From: Mytilisepta virgata
Lineage: Eukaryota > Mollusca > Bivalvia > Mytilida > Mytilidae
Assembly: GCA_028015205.1 (NCBI GenBank)
Contig: CM051521.1
Coordinates: 98,866,513-98,930,512 of the forward strand
Direction: 5' to 3'
Length of the DNA stretch: 64,000 nt
Numbering within the stretch: position 1 is the first letter of the stretch; every line of letters starts with the position of its first letter. Under the pieces are notes generated by a model. It had not been told where the DNA came from. It searched no databases and saw only the letters and a program-made list of their open reading frames with translations. Made by a program: the position numbers and the translations under genes. Positions 53,101 through 60,090 of the stretch are shown here, piece by piece.

Positions 53101-56100
53101 ACTTGGTATGAATGTTCCTTGGGGTACCCTGCTTAGAACTGATATGGGAATTTTTGATTCGTCGAAAAACATGGCAGCTGTTACTAAAAATATAACATAG
53201 GGGTCAAACAACAGTTTTTGCAAATATCTCAAAAATCATTAGGTTACGGCAAATTCTGCAGGTTGATAGTGTTCAGCATGATGAGAGCTACCTGTGTGCT
53301 GATTTTCGTGAAAATCTGTCAACTGATGTTAGAGTTATTGCCATTTTTTGACATTTTTGGCTTTTTTTATGTTATTATTTCAAAAATCTTCTTCTCGGAA
53401 ACTACTATTCAAAATCAAATGAAACTTGGTAAGATTGTTCCTTAGGGTATCCTGCAAAAAGTTAATGCTTGGATTTTTGATTGGTCGAAAAACATGTCCG
53501 CCCTTACTAAAAATAGAACATAGGGGTCAGAATGCTGTTTTTTGCTATTTTTTCCTGAATTATAGAAAGAAAATGAAGATGAAAGCTACTTTCAAGGTAA
53601 AAATGGTATCCTGAGTTGAATGGTGATGATGAAAGTTTGTTTTGGATGGCCATTTTTAAAATGGCTGCCATTTTCCCGCCATTTTTTACACTTGCTCAGA
53701 TTTCAACAATATTTGGTTTTTAAAGTAAACATGGTATCCTTAGTGAATGGTGATGATGAGATTTTTTGTATGGAGCATCTATGGAAGGTCCTTTAGGAAA
53801 TTTGCATAAATCTTCCCGGTCCGTGAAACAAAATGGCCGTCATGAGCATTTACATGTTCTGGTTGGTCGAAATTTAAAAGTTCTTCTCCTCTGAAACCGT
53901 AAAGCCAAATGAACTGATTTTTGGTATGGATGACCTATGGAAGGTCCTTTACAAAGTTTATATAACTCATCATGGTCCGTGAAACAAAATGGCCGGCATG
54001 AGCATTTACATGTTCTGACTGGTTGAAATGTAAAACTTCTTCTCCTTACAAACGGTTAAGCCAAATGAACTGATTTTTGATATAGAACATCTATGGAAGG
54101 TCCTTTACAAAATTTGCATAAATCAGCCTGGTCCGTGAAACAAAATGGCCGTCATGAGCATTTACATGTTCTGATTGGTCAAAATTTAAAAGTTCTTCTC
54201 CTTTGAAACCGTAAAGCCAAATGAACTGATTTTTGGTATGGAGCATCTATGAAGGGCCTTTACAAACTTTGCATAAATCTTTCTAGTCCGTGAAACAAAA
54301 TTCCCACCAGAAACCTTTATATGTTCTGATCGGTCAAAATTTAAAACTTCTCATCTAAAACCGTTTGGCCAATGAACTTATACTTGGTATGAAGCATTTA
54401 TAGAAGATCATTTACAAAGTTTCCAGAAATCAATCTAGTCTGTCAAATCAAAAGTTTGTGACTGCCAGGTGAGCGTTACAGGCTCAGCCCACTGAGCCTC
54501 TTGTTTTGGCAATTCACCATTCAGTTTTATTCTTTCGGTTTAACCTTTATAAATAGTAAATTTTACAAAATTTTTGTCTTCTGGGCTGATTAAGGAAAAA
54601 AAGAAGTTTTATTAATCCGGCAATTATTTATCTAGACTCTCATGAATGATGTTTCTAATAACTATTGTTTTTTAGAAGTTTTAATCATTTTTATATGAGC
54701 ATATCAGGGTCTGTAATTCAATAAGCGTAATATTTTATAATTATAACAGGTTATATGATTGTTAATAGTCACACATCACTTGTTTACCATTTGCAGTGCC
54801 TTACTCATCTCTAAAACATGAACAATATATTTCCATATTTAGGATATAAATGATGTCAAAGCTACAGCTGTACAGTGTATAGAGGATATGTTAATATATG
54901 TAAAGAAGTATTCTCCTGACTTAGGTAGGTTATATAATATTATTGCATACACTGTAAAAAATAGTTTTTCATTTGTATCTACATCCATGAAAGTGTCTTG
55001 GTGGCTGAGTACTTTACAAAGGTAGTTACAGTCAGTGGACATAATTATTCGTCACTCCTGATTTTTCCATAGGTTTCTGAACAAATTGAAAATTTTTCAA
55101 ACTAGAAATTGTTTCTGTAATACACGGATGCCCTGCCCTAAAATCGAGGCACATCGACTGATGAAGTTTTGTTGATACGCTGTGCTTAGTTCCAAAGAAA
55201 TGAAGTTAAACGCAAAACTTAAACAGAGTCGCTCAAGCGTTAAGTGTAGGTCATATTGACCCAATTATTGCATGACTACTCAGTACTACCCAAGGAACAC
55301 CCAATGATGAAGTTTCATTGATAAACTATGCTTAGTTTGAAAGAATTAAACCTAAACTCAAAACTTAACCAAAGTTGCTCAAGCATAAAATGTAGGTCAT
55401 AATGACTCAATTATTGTATGACTGCTCAGTACTACCCAAGTCACATCCACTGATGAAGTTTAATTGATACACTAAGCTTAGTTTCAAAGAAATGAACCTA
55501 AATGCAAACTTAACCACATAGTTTGGACATAAAGATAGACAAGGGTAACTCTATGTGCCCCATCCACATTTCTAAGCCAATTTTTATGAAACTCAATGTC
55601 AGAGAGAGAAATGTTTGAAATTTCATTGTTTTATTGGTTTAAGTATTCCTGGTTTATGAGCGACTTGGATTAAGTTACATAGAAAATTGTGACGTCATAT
55701 TTTCCATATATATTCAACCAATGATTTGGTCATAAACATTTTGTGATTAAATCATTACAACTTTGAAGTCTAGAATCACCATAATAAACATAAATAAACA
55801 AAATAACTTGAAACTTTTTTTCTTTCTGATGGTGAAATTTCATGAAAATTGGTTGTAAAATGACCTCATAATAAATTTTTGAAAATTTATGAATTTTTCT
55901 AGAAACCTATGTGTATAAACTGCAGTGCCTTGCATGTCAAAAAGTATACAGACCACCATTTGTAAGTTGTAAGAATGTGTTAAAGTTTAGAGAATATTGG
56001 TCAAGGTGTATTGGAGTTAGTGCACAACTTGTGAAAAATTGCTTATATTTGGACAATCTAAGTCCCATAACTCTGGAATAACAAAAGTAAAAATCATCAA

Positions 56101-57583
56101 AAACTATACAGACCCTCAGACCACCATTTGTAATAATGTGTTAAAGTCAAGGCATACTCAAGTTTGTGCGCAACATGTTTATGCCGGACGTACAGACGGA
56201 CGAACGGACAGATGGACAACAGTATACCATAATACGTCTGGTTGATGAGCATATAAAAAAATGAGGTGACAATTAATTATGTTCACTGACTGTAGTTTAA
56301 CAAATATTCATCAATATCCTGCTCATTAAATTGTAAGTAATTGATATGGAACACTATTTTATTGATTATTTATGGAAGAAATAGGTACTTTTATGTTTTG
56401 ATATGGAATTGTGGTGTAATCTACTCAATAAAAGACATTGAATTACTATCAGTCATCCAAAAGTTATGGATGAATTGTTTATTATGTAATGTTCATGCAT
56501 ATCAGGACAAGAACATGTTGATGTGATATAAATACGAACACTGCTTTGTACTATACTGACATGCTGAGCAGGAATTTAATCATGCAAGCTCACACAGTAA
56601 CAGTTTGCCTAAAGACATGGCACCCAAGCCAGAAGCATTATACTGACTCTGAGCCGACAAGCTAAATGCCATGTGCTTGGTGCAGAAGCAGCAAATTCCA
56701 ATTTTTAAGTCTTTGGTGTGACTTGCCTTGGGATGGAACCAGAGACATTTTACACATTACCACCAGACCACTGAGTTGTTAAAATAATGAAAGATCCAAC
56801 ATATAAAACCCTTTTATTTCTCGATAGTTTCAGATCTGTTGAAATGTTCCTGGAACAAACTTCTATTTGACATACTGATTACCATTACACTGAGTGATTT
56901 GAGTTCCCTACAGACAACTTTACAGTTGCTCAATGTTGTAAGTATTGTGTATTTTGTTAAAGATTGTATGGTTTATACTATACATTAGCATTCAAAATGC
57001 ATTTTACATTGGAACGTGTATGAAGCGAGACCACTCTTACTACCATCAATATTCAAGACAATTGGTTTGTCAAAATGAGGTTATTTCACATGGGATACAC
57101 ATGTGACAGACACTTTTTGATAGTCTTCCAAATATGTTGAATTCTAATGGTAGTAATAATCTCTTAAGACTTATTTTTTTATTGTATTAGCTTTTTTGTC
57201 TCAGAAATCCAGTTAAGAAATTTGTGACTTATAAAATTTTCCCATTAAAATATGAAATGTTGATTAGTGTTCTAGTAATCTTTTTCAAGTCGCAATCCGC
57301 AGTGTGTGTGTAAAATATGTACCTAAAATTATTAGCAGGTACAGAATGTATTACTGATTTGAAAAAAAATAGTCTTAAATATAAAGGTTGTAAATAAAAG
57401 AATAAACTCTTGGATTATTTCATTTAAATTTGTTTGCAGATTCTAGATGTGGATGAGAAAGGAATTATATTCAAAGATAATTCAGATCTTTGTCAACAGT
57501 TACTGGATTTCGTAAAATGTATTAATATTGAGGATGTCCCAAATCAAGATACACTCAGTGCCATCAAAGATAAGATTTTATGA
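16903..57583 (+). CDS. Large helical-repeat protein, probable MEI1 (meiosis inhibitor 1)-like, 27 exons
   Basis: Exons are 16903-17140, 17369-17419, 20056-20129, 21369-21474, 24368-24568, 29170-29382, 32861-32960, 33585-33719, 34466-34642, 35597-35744, 36532-36692, 37074-37095, 37372-37480, 38123-38228, 38423-38534, 39645-39690, 40012-40136, 40608-40721, 41500-41571, 43124-43226, 43790-43885, 44255-44347, 46282-46421, 50722-50949, 54843-54924, 56834-56937 and 57440-57583. Together they total 3,300 bases, exactly 1,099 codons plus stop, with coherent phases throughout. The start ATG is directly preceded by an in-frame TAA. The protein is leucine-rich, alpha-helical and without membrane spans or catalytic motifs, as in armadillo/HEAT-type scaffolds. 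Size, the N-terminal CLACLVQTLE segment and overall character suggest MEI1, which acts with the meiotic double-strand-break machinery. I cannot confirm this without a search, and another armadillo-like family is possible. Gene model confidence is about 0.85; the name about 0.5. Confidence 0.8.
17369..20129 (+). CDS. MEI1-like gene, exons 2-3 with a doubtful donor after exon 2
   Basis: Exon 2 (acceptor TATTTCAG) reads EIILQTDDTTFITSASE. Exon 3 (20056-20129) reads CLKLVQHLDSEEIVDFMIQH and is open only if exon 2 ends with one extra base. The obvious phase-0 donor GTTAAG at 17419 would put a stop codon early in exon 3. A frame-compatible end lies at 17419, with the intron then starting TTAAGC, or at 17437 with a poor GTTAAT donor. 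Both are recorded; the first keeps the exon similar in size to its neighbours. Confidence 0.65.
17722..17804. repeat. Short inverted repeat (hairpin)
   Basis: AACCTGGTTAGGGTCAGTTT on the left is mirrored by AAACTGACCCAAACCAGG on the right, with a second inner hairpin ATAAACCG/CGGTTTAT. The total stem is about 30 base pairs. It directly abuts the element at 17799-18180. Confidence 0.65.
17799..18180. mobile_element. MITE-like element, 382 bp, with inverted ends
   Basis: Ends are ATACCGTATTTCTTCTAAT on the left and its near inverse ATTAGAAGAAATATGGTAT on the right. A GGGGGGCGTCAATTAGA block near the left has a counterpart GGGGGGCTTAAATTAGA near the right end. There is no open reading frame, so any transposase would come from elsewhere. 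Confidence 0.6.
18419..18631 (+). mobile_element. SINE-like repeat, copy 2
   Basis: The second copy of the element at 13600-13840, in the same orientation, inside the intron after exon 2 of the MEI1-like gene. It lacks a short block after GGAAACGG and differs by scattered substitutions, including GGATGGCACAC for GAACGGCACAC. Confidence 0.7.
18632..20050. other. Intron sequence without recognised content
   Basis: AT-rich intron of the MEI1-like gene before exon 3. It includes two similar GGGGTCTTTCAGGAATTTC stretches (about 18735 and 19215), which suggests another degenerate repeat pair. No exon was seen. Confidence 0.4.
20135..20188. repeat. Near-perfect hairpin immediately after the exon 3 donor
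   Basis: TTTAAACTGAGACTACTATA through AACACA pairs with TGTGTTATAGTAGTCTCA and GGTTTAAA, with one bulged base and a loop of about three bases. It starts five bases after the exon 3 boundary of the MEI1-like gene and overlaps the end of its GTAAGT donor context. Confidence 0.8.
22555..22674 (+). repeat. 58-base tandem duplication
   Basis: Two identical units, each containing ATAAATACTGAAATAAATAA and ATGAAGTTTAATTGAAG, lie head to tail. Their identity points to a recent duplication. Confidence 0.9.
23205..23735 (+). mobile_element. Interspersed repeat with about 125-base tandem core
   Basis: Starts near CCAGCCCACGAATATGGATG and contains about three degenerate units around GGTTCATTTCTTTGGAA and AGTACTGAGCAGTCATAC. 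It ends with GTGTATTACAGACAAATTTC and CTAGTTT. The same family lies inverted at 55040-55560. No protein is encoded. Confidence 0.7.
24368..29382 (+). CDS. MEI1-like gene, exons 5-6
   Basis: Exon 5 (24368-24568) encodes LLISKLCSGLCCPEEDVQ and a helix pair ending in TAKTQILMMNSL. Exon 6 (29170-29382) encodes LLTKLILSDKWIKFLLSL and VVQQLSIQILSCIIERDV, typical amphipathic repeat helices. Both are phase 2 in and phase 1 out with good sites. The 4.6 kb intron between them holds tandem repeats (26440-27120) and the expanded SINE (27905-28690). Confidence 0.85.
26440..27120 (+). repeat. Degenerate tandem repeat array, about 160-base units
   Basis: Four or so units share ATGAAACTTCACACAAAGGT, GTACACCATATGAAGATATG and a GGAGATAAT motif, with heavy divergence. 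A related array lies at 58300-58720 in the same orientation. Confidence 0.55.
27905..28690 (+). mobile_element. tRNA-derived SINE with internally amplified B-box segment
   Basis: The head reads GCCTCAATGGCTGAGTGGTC, containing a near-perfect polymerase III A box (TGGCTGAGTGG). It continues to TGAGTTCGAGC, a B-box-like motif. A roughly 50-base unit containing GTGAGTTTGAGC, CTACCAATAATCACTAGCC and TGTCAACA is then repeated about eleven times to 28545. The final unit carries a good B box (GAGTTCAAATCC) and continues into a SINE body with GGACAAGGCGTGGTCGACTC. This matches the layout of common mollusc tRNA-SINEs, except that the A-box to B-box distance has been inflated by the amplification. Confidence 0.75.
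29383..31740. other. Intron sequence without recognised content
   Basis: AT-rich intron between exons 6 and 7 of the MEI1-like gene. It has homopolymer runs and a short G run near 30765. No repeat pair or exon could be supported. Confidence 0.4.
31745..32216 (+). pseudogene. Decayed reverse transcriptase fragment of a retroelement
   Basis: The sequence begins in one frame with the polymerase active-site motif YIDD followed by VLSLNNSRFG. After a frameshift near 31795 it continues in another frame with LEIKDTT, SASYLDLHLEID and KLYDKRDDFDF, with stop codons at 32130 and later. These segments recur in many invertebrate genomes as the end of an uncharacterised reverse transcriptase. It is in sense orientation within an intron of the MEI1-like gene, lacks the rest of the enzyme and is certainly inactive. 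Confidence 0.7.
32861..36692 (+). CDS. MEI1-like gene, exons 7-11
   Basis: Five exons (32861-32960, 33585-33719, 34466-34642, 35597-35744, 36532-36692) with standard GT-AG sites encode helices such as VLLKTLHTLKTMNHFIL, VFLAALEMARNFFRKDHM and AYCEAILAAGRLVLDC. Exon 9 (34466-34642) is notable because its last 30 bases and splice donor form the first unit of an 11-copy minisatellite that fills the start of the next intron. Confidence 0.85.
34613..35129 (+). repeat. 47-base minisatellite, 11 copies, containing exon end and splice donor
   Basis: Each unit contains TGAGGCTATACTGGCTGCAG then GCAGGTAGGTTTTA. The first unit overlaps the last 30 bases of exon 9 of the MEI1-like gene, so every later unit repeats exon-derived sequence plus the GTAGGT donor. 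Units differ by only one or two bases (CTATAT versus GTACAT, TGTGAGG versus TGGGAGG), so the array is young. Using any later donor would add 47 bases or multiples and an immediate TAG stop. Confidence 0.95.
37074..37095 (+). CDS. MEI1-like gene, probable 22-base microexon 12
   Basis: The acceptor TTTTTTGCAG is strong. Ending at CAG/GTAATC gives 22 bases (DFHTELQ) and leaves phase 0, as exon 13 requires. The reading frame stays open further to 37201, where a GTATTT donor exists, but that end gives phase 1 and would put exon 13 into a stop-containing frame. The short form is therefore preferred; the longer form may be a rare isoform or noise. Confidence 0.6.
37372..41571 (+). CDS. MEI1-like gene, exons 13-19
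   Basis: Seven exons (37372-37480, 38123-38228, 38423-38534, 39645-39690, 40012-40136, 40608-40721, 41500-41571) link in phase. They read helical segments such as FIFLEYFTFQEKYTVIV, LYCFLLYHCYKND, QLMFVLDNFAKDYENP, AVLQLIRNCVSTVWY and KLTVNLLENYMSE. Intron repeats here are the small inverted-terminal-repeat elements at 37678-37852 and about 40975-41162. Confidence 0.85.
37678..37852. mobile_element. MITE with pogo-like inverted ends
   Basis: CAGTCAAACCTGTCTATAAA with GGGCACC at the left is mirrored by GGTGCCCTTTGAAACAGG and TTTGACT at the right, flanked by TA dinucleotides. CAGT-AACC ends and TA target sites are typical of pogo/Tigger-type Tc1-mariner elements. At 175 bases it is non-autonomous. 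Confidence 0.65.
38900..39500. repeat. Degenerate tandem repeat in intron
   Basis: CTAATTTTGGTGTGTGGCTG with GATGCACCCTACA and GATTGTAGGTCGCTT recurs about 140 bases later as CTAATTTTGGTAGGAGGCTG, GATGCACCCTCACA and GATTGTAGGTCACTT. Two to three units are recognisable. Confidence 0.5.
40975..41162. mobile_element. Degenerate MITE-like block
   Basis: The left end near TATACACCTGACTCTCGTTA and the right end near ATAAGTATTGACTGTAT are weakly inverse. The interior holds TATCTCGAATTTTCAC and AAGTCGAACTAGATTT, words common in pogo-like elements. Decay makes the call uncertain. Confidence 0.35.
42321..42858. mobile_element. 538-bp element with about 35-base inverted ends
   Basis: CTGTCTGGACACCTCAGTTC and ATAAAATGGATTTTT at the left are the near-perfect inverse of AAAAATCCATTTTAT and GAACTGAGATGTCCAGATA at the right. 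The interior includes GGGAGATAACTCTTCCTGTG, which recurs in changed form at about 51200. No transposase reading frame is present. Confidence 0.75.
43124..50949 (+). CDS. MEI1-like gene, exons 20-24
   Basis: Exons 43124-43226, 43790-43885, 44255-44347, 46282-46421 and 50722-50949 encode LTDSDEKGMFLLTLTAIT, VEFYIQILIVCDNNN, SCLHLLEGAMCYSPT, QLRNACWKILSLIIL and the longest exon, 76 codons with TVITYLQLLSALFQ and VLFIYLQQFVLQ. The introns before exons 23 and 24 carry SINE-like and GCTCACC-type tandem repeat elements. Confidence 0.85.
44750..45110 (+). mobile_element. SINE-like repeat ending in a CATC microsatellite
   Basis: The 3' part reads CAACATGTTCTCGTCCTGAT, ATGCACC, TGCCACTGGACGTTAAAC and then four to five CATC units. 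This ending is common in mollusc repeats I recall. An inverted relative lies at 56480-56790. Confidence 0.55.
45384..45955 (+). repeat. 169-base tandem repeat, three copies, with GTCCGTCC-rich head
   Basis: The head reads GCAACGGGTTGTGGAGGGTA, then GACCCGTCCGCCCGTCTGTC. Three units starting CATCGCAACTCCTCTCAAAC follow at 45461, 45630 and 45799. They are over 95% alike. The open frame crossing them is a by-product of the repeat period and not a gene. Confidence 0.85.
46434..47565 (+). mobile_element. GCTCACC-type element A with about 155-base tandem core
   Basis: Roughly seven units of about 155 bases share CTTGGTATGAAGCATCTGTG, GAAGGACCTTTATAAAGTTT and TTCTGATTGGTCAAAATTTC. The block begins TAGCTTTTGTCATCAC, a diverged form of the family head, and ends AGGTGAGCTATACAGGCTCA, then TTGAGCCTCTTGTTTT. 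It lies inside an intron of the MEI1-like gene, just after exon 23. Confidence 0.8.
47699..50278. mobile_element. Possible composite element enclosing element B
   Basis: AGTGTTAGAAATAA with TTGCCC on the left (47699-47730) is inverted as GGGCAAGCACTTATTTCTAA and CACT on the right (to 50278). The right part also holds a CTTGCCCGACA/TGTCGGGCAAG hairpin (50218-50251). Element B appears nested within. The arms are short and imperfect, so this is tentative. Confidence 0.45.
47873..49203 (+). mobile_element. GCTCACC-type element B with about 156-base tandem core
   Basis: Begins TAGCTCACCTGTTCTAAAAG and TCACTTGGCGTCCGTC. It carries about eight units with GGAGCATCTATGGAAGGTCC and AAACAAAATGGCCGTCATGA. 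It ends GGTGAGTGATACAGGCTCAG, then CTGAGCCTCTTGTTT. The head contains a CTCACCT word that is the inverse of the tail AGGTGAG. Confidence 0.85.
51355..54510 (+). mobile_element. GCTCACC-type element C, chimeric, with two kinds of tandem core
   Basis: Head TAGCTCACCTGGCCAAAGGC and TGTGAGCTATTGCCATCAC. The first core (51430-53380) is six units of about 326 bases arranged as three dimers of 650-652 bases. A diverged unit follows, then from about 53760 about five units of the 156-base type seen in element B. Tail GCCAGGTGAGCGTTACAGGC and CTGAGCCTCTTGTTTT. Identical 62-codon open frames in successive dimers are repeat artefacts. Confidence 0.85.
54843..57583 (+). CDS. MEI1-like gene, exons 25-27 with stop codon
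   Basis: Exons 54843-54924, 56834-56937 and 57440-57583 encode TAVQCIEDMLIYVKKY, LLFDILITITLSDLSSLQTT and a C-terminal exon with QQLLDFVKCINIEDV ending at TGA (57581-57583). All sites are GT-AG and in phase. The last helices keep the leucine-rich character of the rest. Confidence 0.85.
55040..55560 (-). mobile_element. Second, inverted copy of the 23.2 kb repeat family
   Basis: Reads AACTAGAAATTG, CTGTAATACACGG, then repeated units with TTTCTTTGGAACT in inverse, TGACTACTCAGTACTACCCA and CACTGATGAAGTTT. It ends near GGACATAAAGATAGACAAGG, the complement of the start of the other copy. Copy number and order of the inner units differ. Confidence 0.7.
56480..56790 (-). mobile_element. tRNA-derived SINE-like repeat, minus strand
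   Basis: On the minus strand it starts near ACTCAGTGGTCTGGTGGTAA (A-box-like) and has TCTGGTTCCATCCC (B-box-like) about 45 bases later. It ends with ACATGTTCTTGTCCTGATAT, shared with the element at 44750-45110. It sits in the intron just before exon 26 of the MEI1-like gene. Confidence 0.55.
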
Positions 57584-57613
57584 AAATGTTTATTTTCTTA
57601 TGTAATTTATTCA

Positions 57614-57619
57614 AATAAA
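57614..57619 (+). terminator. Polyadenylation signal of the MEI1-like gene
   Basis: A canonical AATAAA lies 31 bases after the stop codon, giving a very short 3' untranslated region if it is used. It is the first such hexamer after the stop. Confidence 0.6.
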
Positions 57620-58299
57620 TGGATTCAAATAGTATTGTAATATCCTAATATGGGTATTTATCTAGTGAATAAAAAAACTCATATCAGGTGAGGAAATTCA
57701 ATAGTTTTTCATTTACATTTCGGGGGTATGTCTTGCTGACAGCCACAGCTACATACAGACAAGATATGAAAGTCTCTATTAATAAATTACATCTTTTGGG
57801 TATTTTTGACAAATTGATTTACTTTAACATTATTTTGAGAGTAATTTAAACAGCAATTTTTGGTAGGGCATACTGGTGTTGAGTTGACTGTCAATGGTAA
57901 AGCCCAGAACTGATGTCAGAATCAAAGCACTTAATGTACAATATAACAGGCATACAACAAAATAAATTGCAGAATGCTTTTTCCCCACAAGGAAATGACA
58001 TTTTCCCAATTTTATTTATGAACTCTCAAAATTTACTTGACCAATACTCCATATATTAACTGAAGGAAGGAAAAGTTATAAGTGTTCCAATCAGGATGTC
58101 TGAGGTACATTTGAACAAAATGAGCCGAACTTTTGTTGCTAAAAATAGTCCTTAAAACATGAAATCTGACACTTTTCTCAATAGAGGCAGTTTCTTGTCA
58201 ACCACACACACCCTTACTTAGTTTTTACATATCCTGTACTAAAATAGTTACACCTGCATCACAACTTTTCACACCTCACCCACAAAGTTTGGAAGGTAC

Positions 58300-58720
58300 A
58301 TTTGAAAAAAGGAATGTTTTGCTGAACTGCCAGGTGGAATTAAACTTCACACAATTGTAGTACACCATATGAAGATGTGCATAAAGCAAAATAATTAGAC
58401 TGACAACTTGAGGCAGATTATAAATTGGACTTAAGTATTTAGTCGATTTATCACATGGTATTGACCTTCTCTGGACAATGTAAATTGATGAAATTTCACA
58501 CAAGATAGTATGCAATATAAAGACTGATGTCTGTAAGGGAGATAATTGGACATTTGTCAAAATCATTGTATTTGCTAAACACAACTCCTCTGAAACAGTT
58601 GGGTGAAATTCAATGAAACTTCACATGGTACACTATATGATGGTGTGCGGTAATTTTTGCCCAACATCTTACAGGACAGATAATGAAATTTATGCATTTA
58701 TCTTATTCTTAGTGCAACTC
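58300..58720 (+). repeat. Tandem repeat array related to 26.4-27.1 kb
   Basis: Units share GTAGTACACCATATGAAGAT, GTGCATAAAGCAAAATAATT and AACTTCACAC with the array at 26440-27120. It lies downstream of the MEI1-like gene. Confidence 0.5.
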
Positions 58721-59444
58721 ATAGATTTCAATGAAATATCATTACCGTGACCAAAGTACAATAAATGGTATTTTGTCACGAATTGAAGGTACTATGAGCA
58801 AGATTACAAAATATGCATATACCCCCTATCCAATATATAGAGCTTGAATCAGGTTGCTTCATCCATATCTGTATAAAGTGCACTACCTCCTCCTGTTTGT
58901 GATAAAATTGTTAGTTGTAGTTTAGTCATAGTAACCTGTCACAAATCTGTATCAACAGACTTCTTTCTCAAGAAAATATAACAAGTATTGTAGGATAATT
59001 TATTATTATGAACAGGTAATGTACAATTTCACATTTAAATTTACAACTGTTGTAGGTAAAACAAACCATTGTACACAAAAGCACCAAATTCACATAAAAA
59101 CAGGCTTTTGAAATCATTCCATCAAATCATTCTTACCTGGTTTGTTTAATGTTAACACCATACCCATAACAAAACAAAAATTACAATGATTTGTTACTGC
59201 AAGGTGAGAGAATTTACTATAAGCCATCTGATGAGAAAATCAGGTCCAATAATATGCTGAATAAAGTAATTTATCTTTATATACAGTGTGGTAATGACTA
59301 ATGAACTTATGAATTATCATCTACAGTAGGTGATGGTAAAATGATTTCTGAAAGAACTTGTCAATTACAAAAATCTGACATTTTAACACTCCCATACTGA
59401 AAATTTTTTTAACTTGAAGACAATTGAGAAAAAAAATACAAGTA

Positions 59445-60090
59445 TTTAAAACAAGAGGGTCAAGAGAATTGAGCGTGTATAGCTCACCCAACAGTGAAAA
59501 TTGTAATGGACCTTCCATACATGTAGATGTTTCATATCAGTATCAGTTAATTTGGCCATATGGTTTCAGAAAGATTTTTGAAATTTTGACCAATCAAAAA
59601 TAAGAATTGATCAGAGCTCCCGTATTAGCTGTCCGACTGGCATGAAATAGGCAAATTTTATAAAGGTCCTTCCATAGATGCTTCATACCAAGGTACAGCT
59701 CATTTGGCTTTGCGGTTTCAGAATTTTTTTTTTTTTTAAATTTTGACCAATCAGAAATAAGAATTCATCATGGCAGCCATATAAGTTCTTTGACCAGAAC
59801 AAAATATGAAAAATGTATAAAGGTCCATTAAGGGTTTCAGAGAAGATTTTTAAAATTTGTCCAATCATAAATAAGAATTCATTATGGTGGCCATACTAAT
59901 TGTCCTACCAGAACGAAATATGCAAACTTTATAAAGGTCCTTCCATAGATACTTCACACCAAGTTTCAGTTCATTTGGCCTAGGGATTTCAGAGGAGAAG
60001 ATCAAAATGTAAAAGTTTACAGACAGACAGACGATGGACACCAAGTGATAACAAAAGCTCACATGGCTCTTTGGGCCAGGTGAGCTAAAA
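59445..60090 (-). mobile_element. GCTCACC-type element D, inverted
   Basis: On the plus strand it reads AAAACAAGAGGGTCAAGAGA, GTATAGCTCACCCAACA, several units with CAATCAGAAATAAGAATTC and AAAGGTCCTTCCATAGAT, then GATGGACACCAAGTGATAAC and GGGCCAGGTGAGCTAA. This is the reverse complement of the family layout of elements A-C, with about four units. Confidence 0.8.

Noticed and set aside
51742..53232. Three almost identical 62-codon open frames on the minus strand
   Set aside because: They sit at the 650-base dimer period of a repeat array and reflect copying, not coding constraint.
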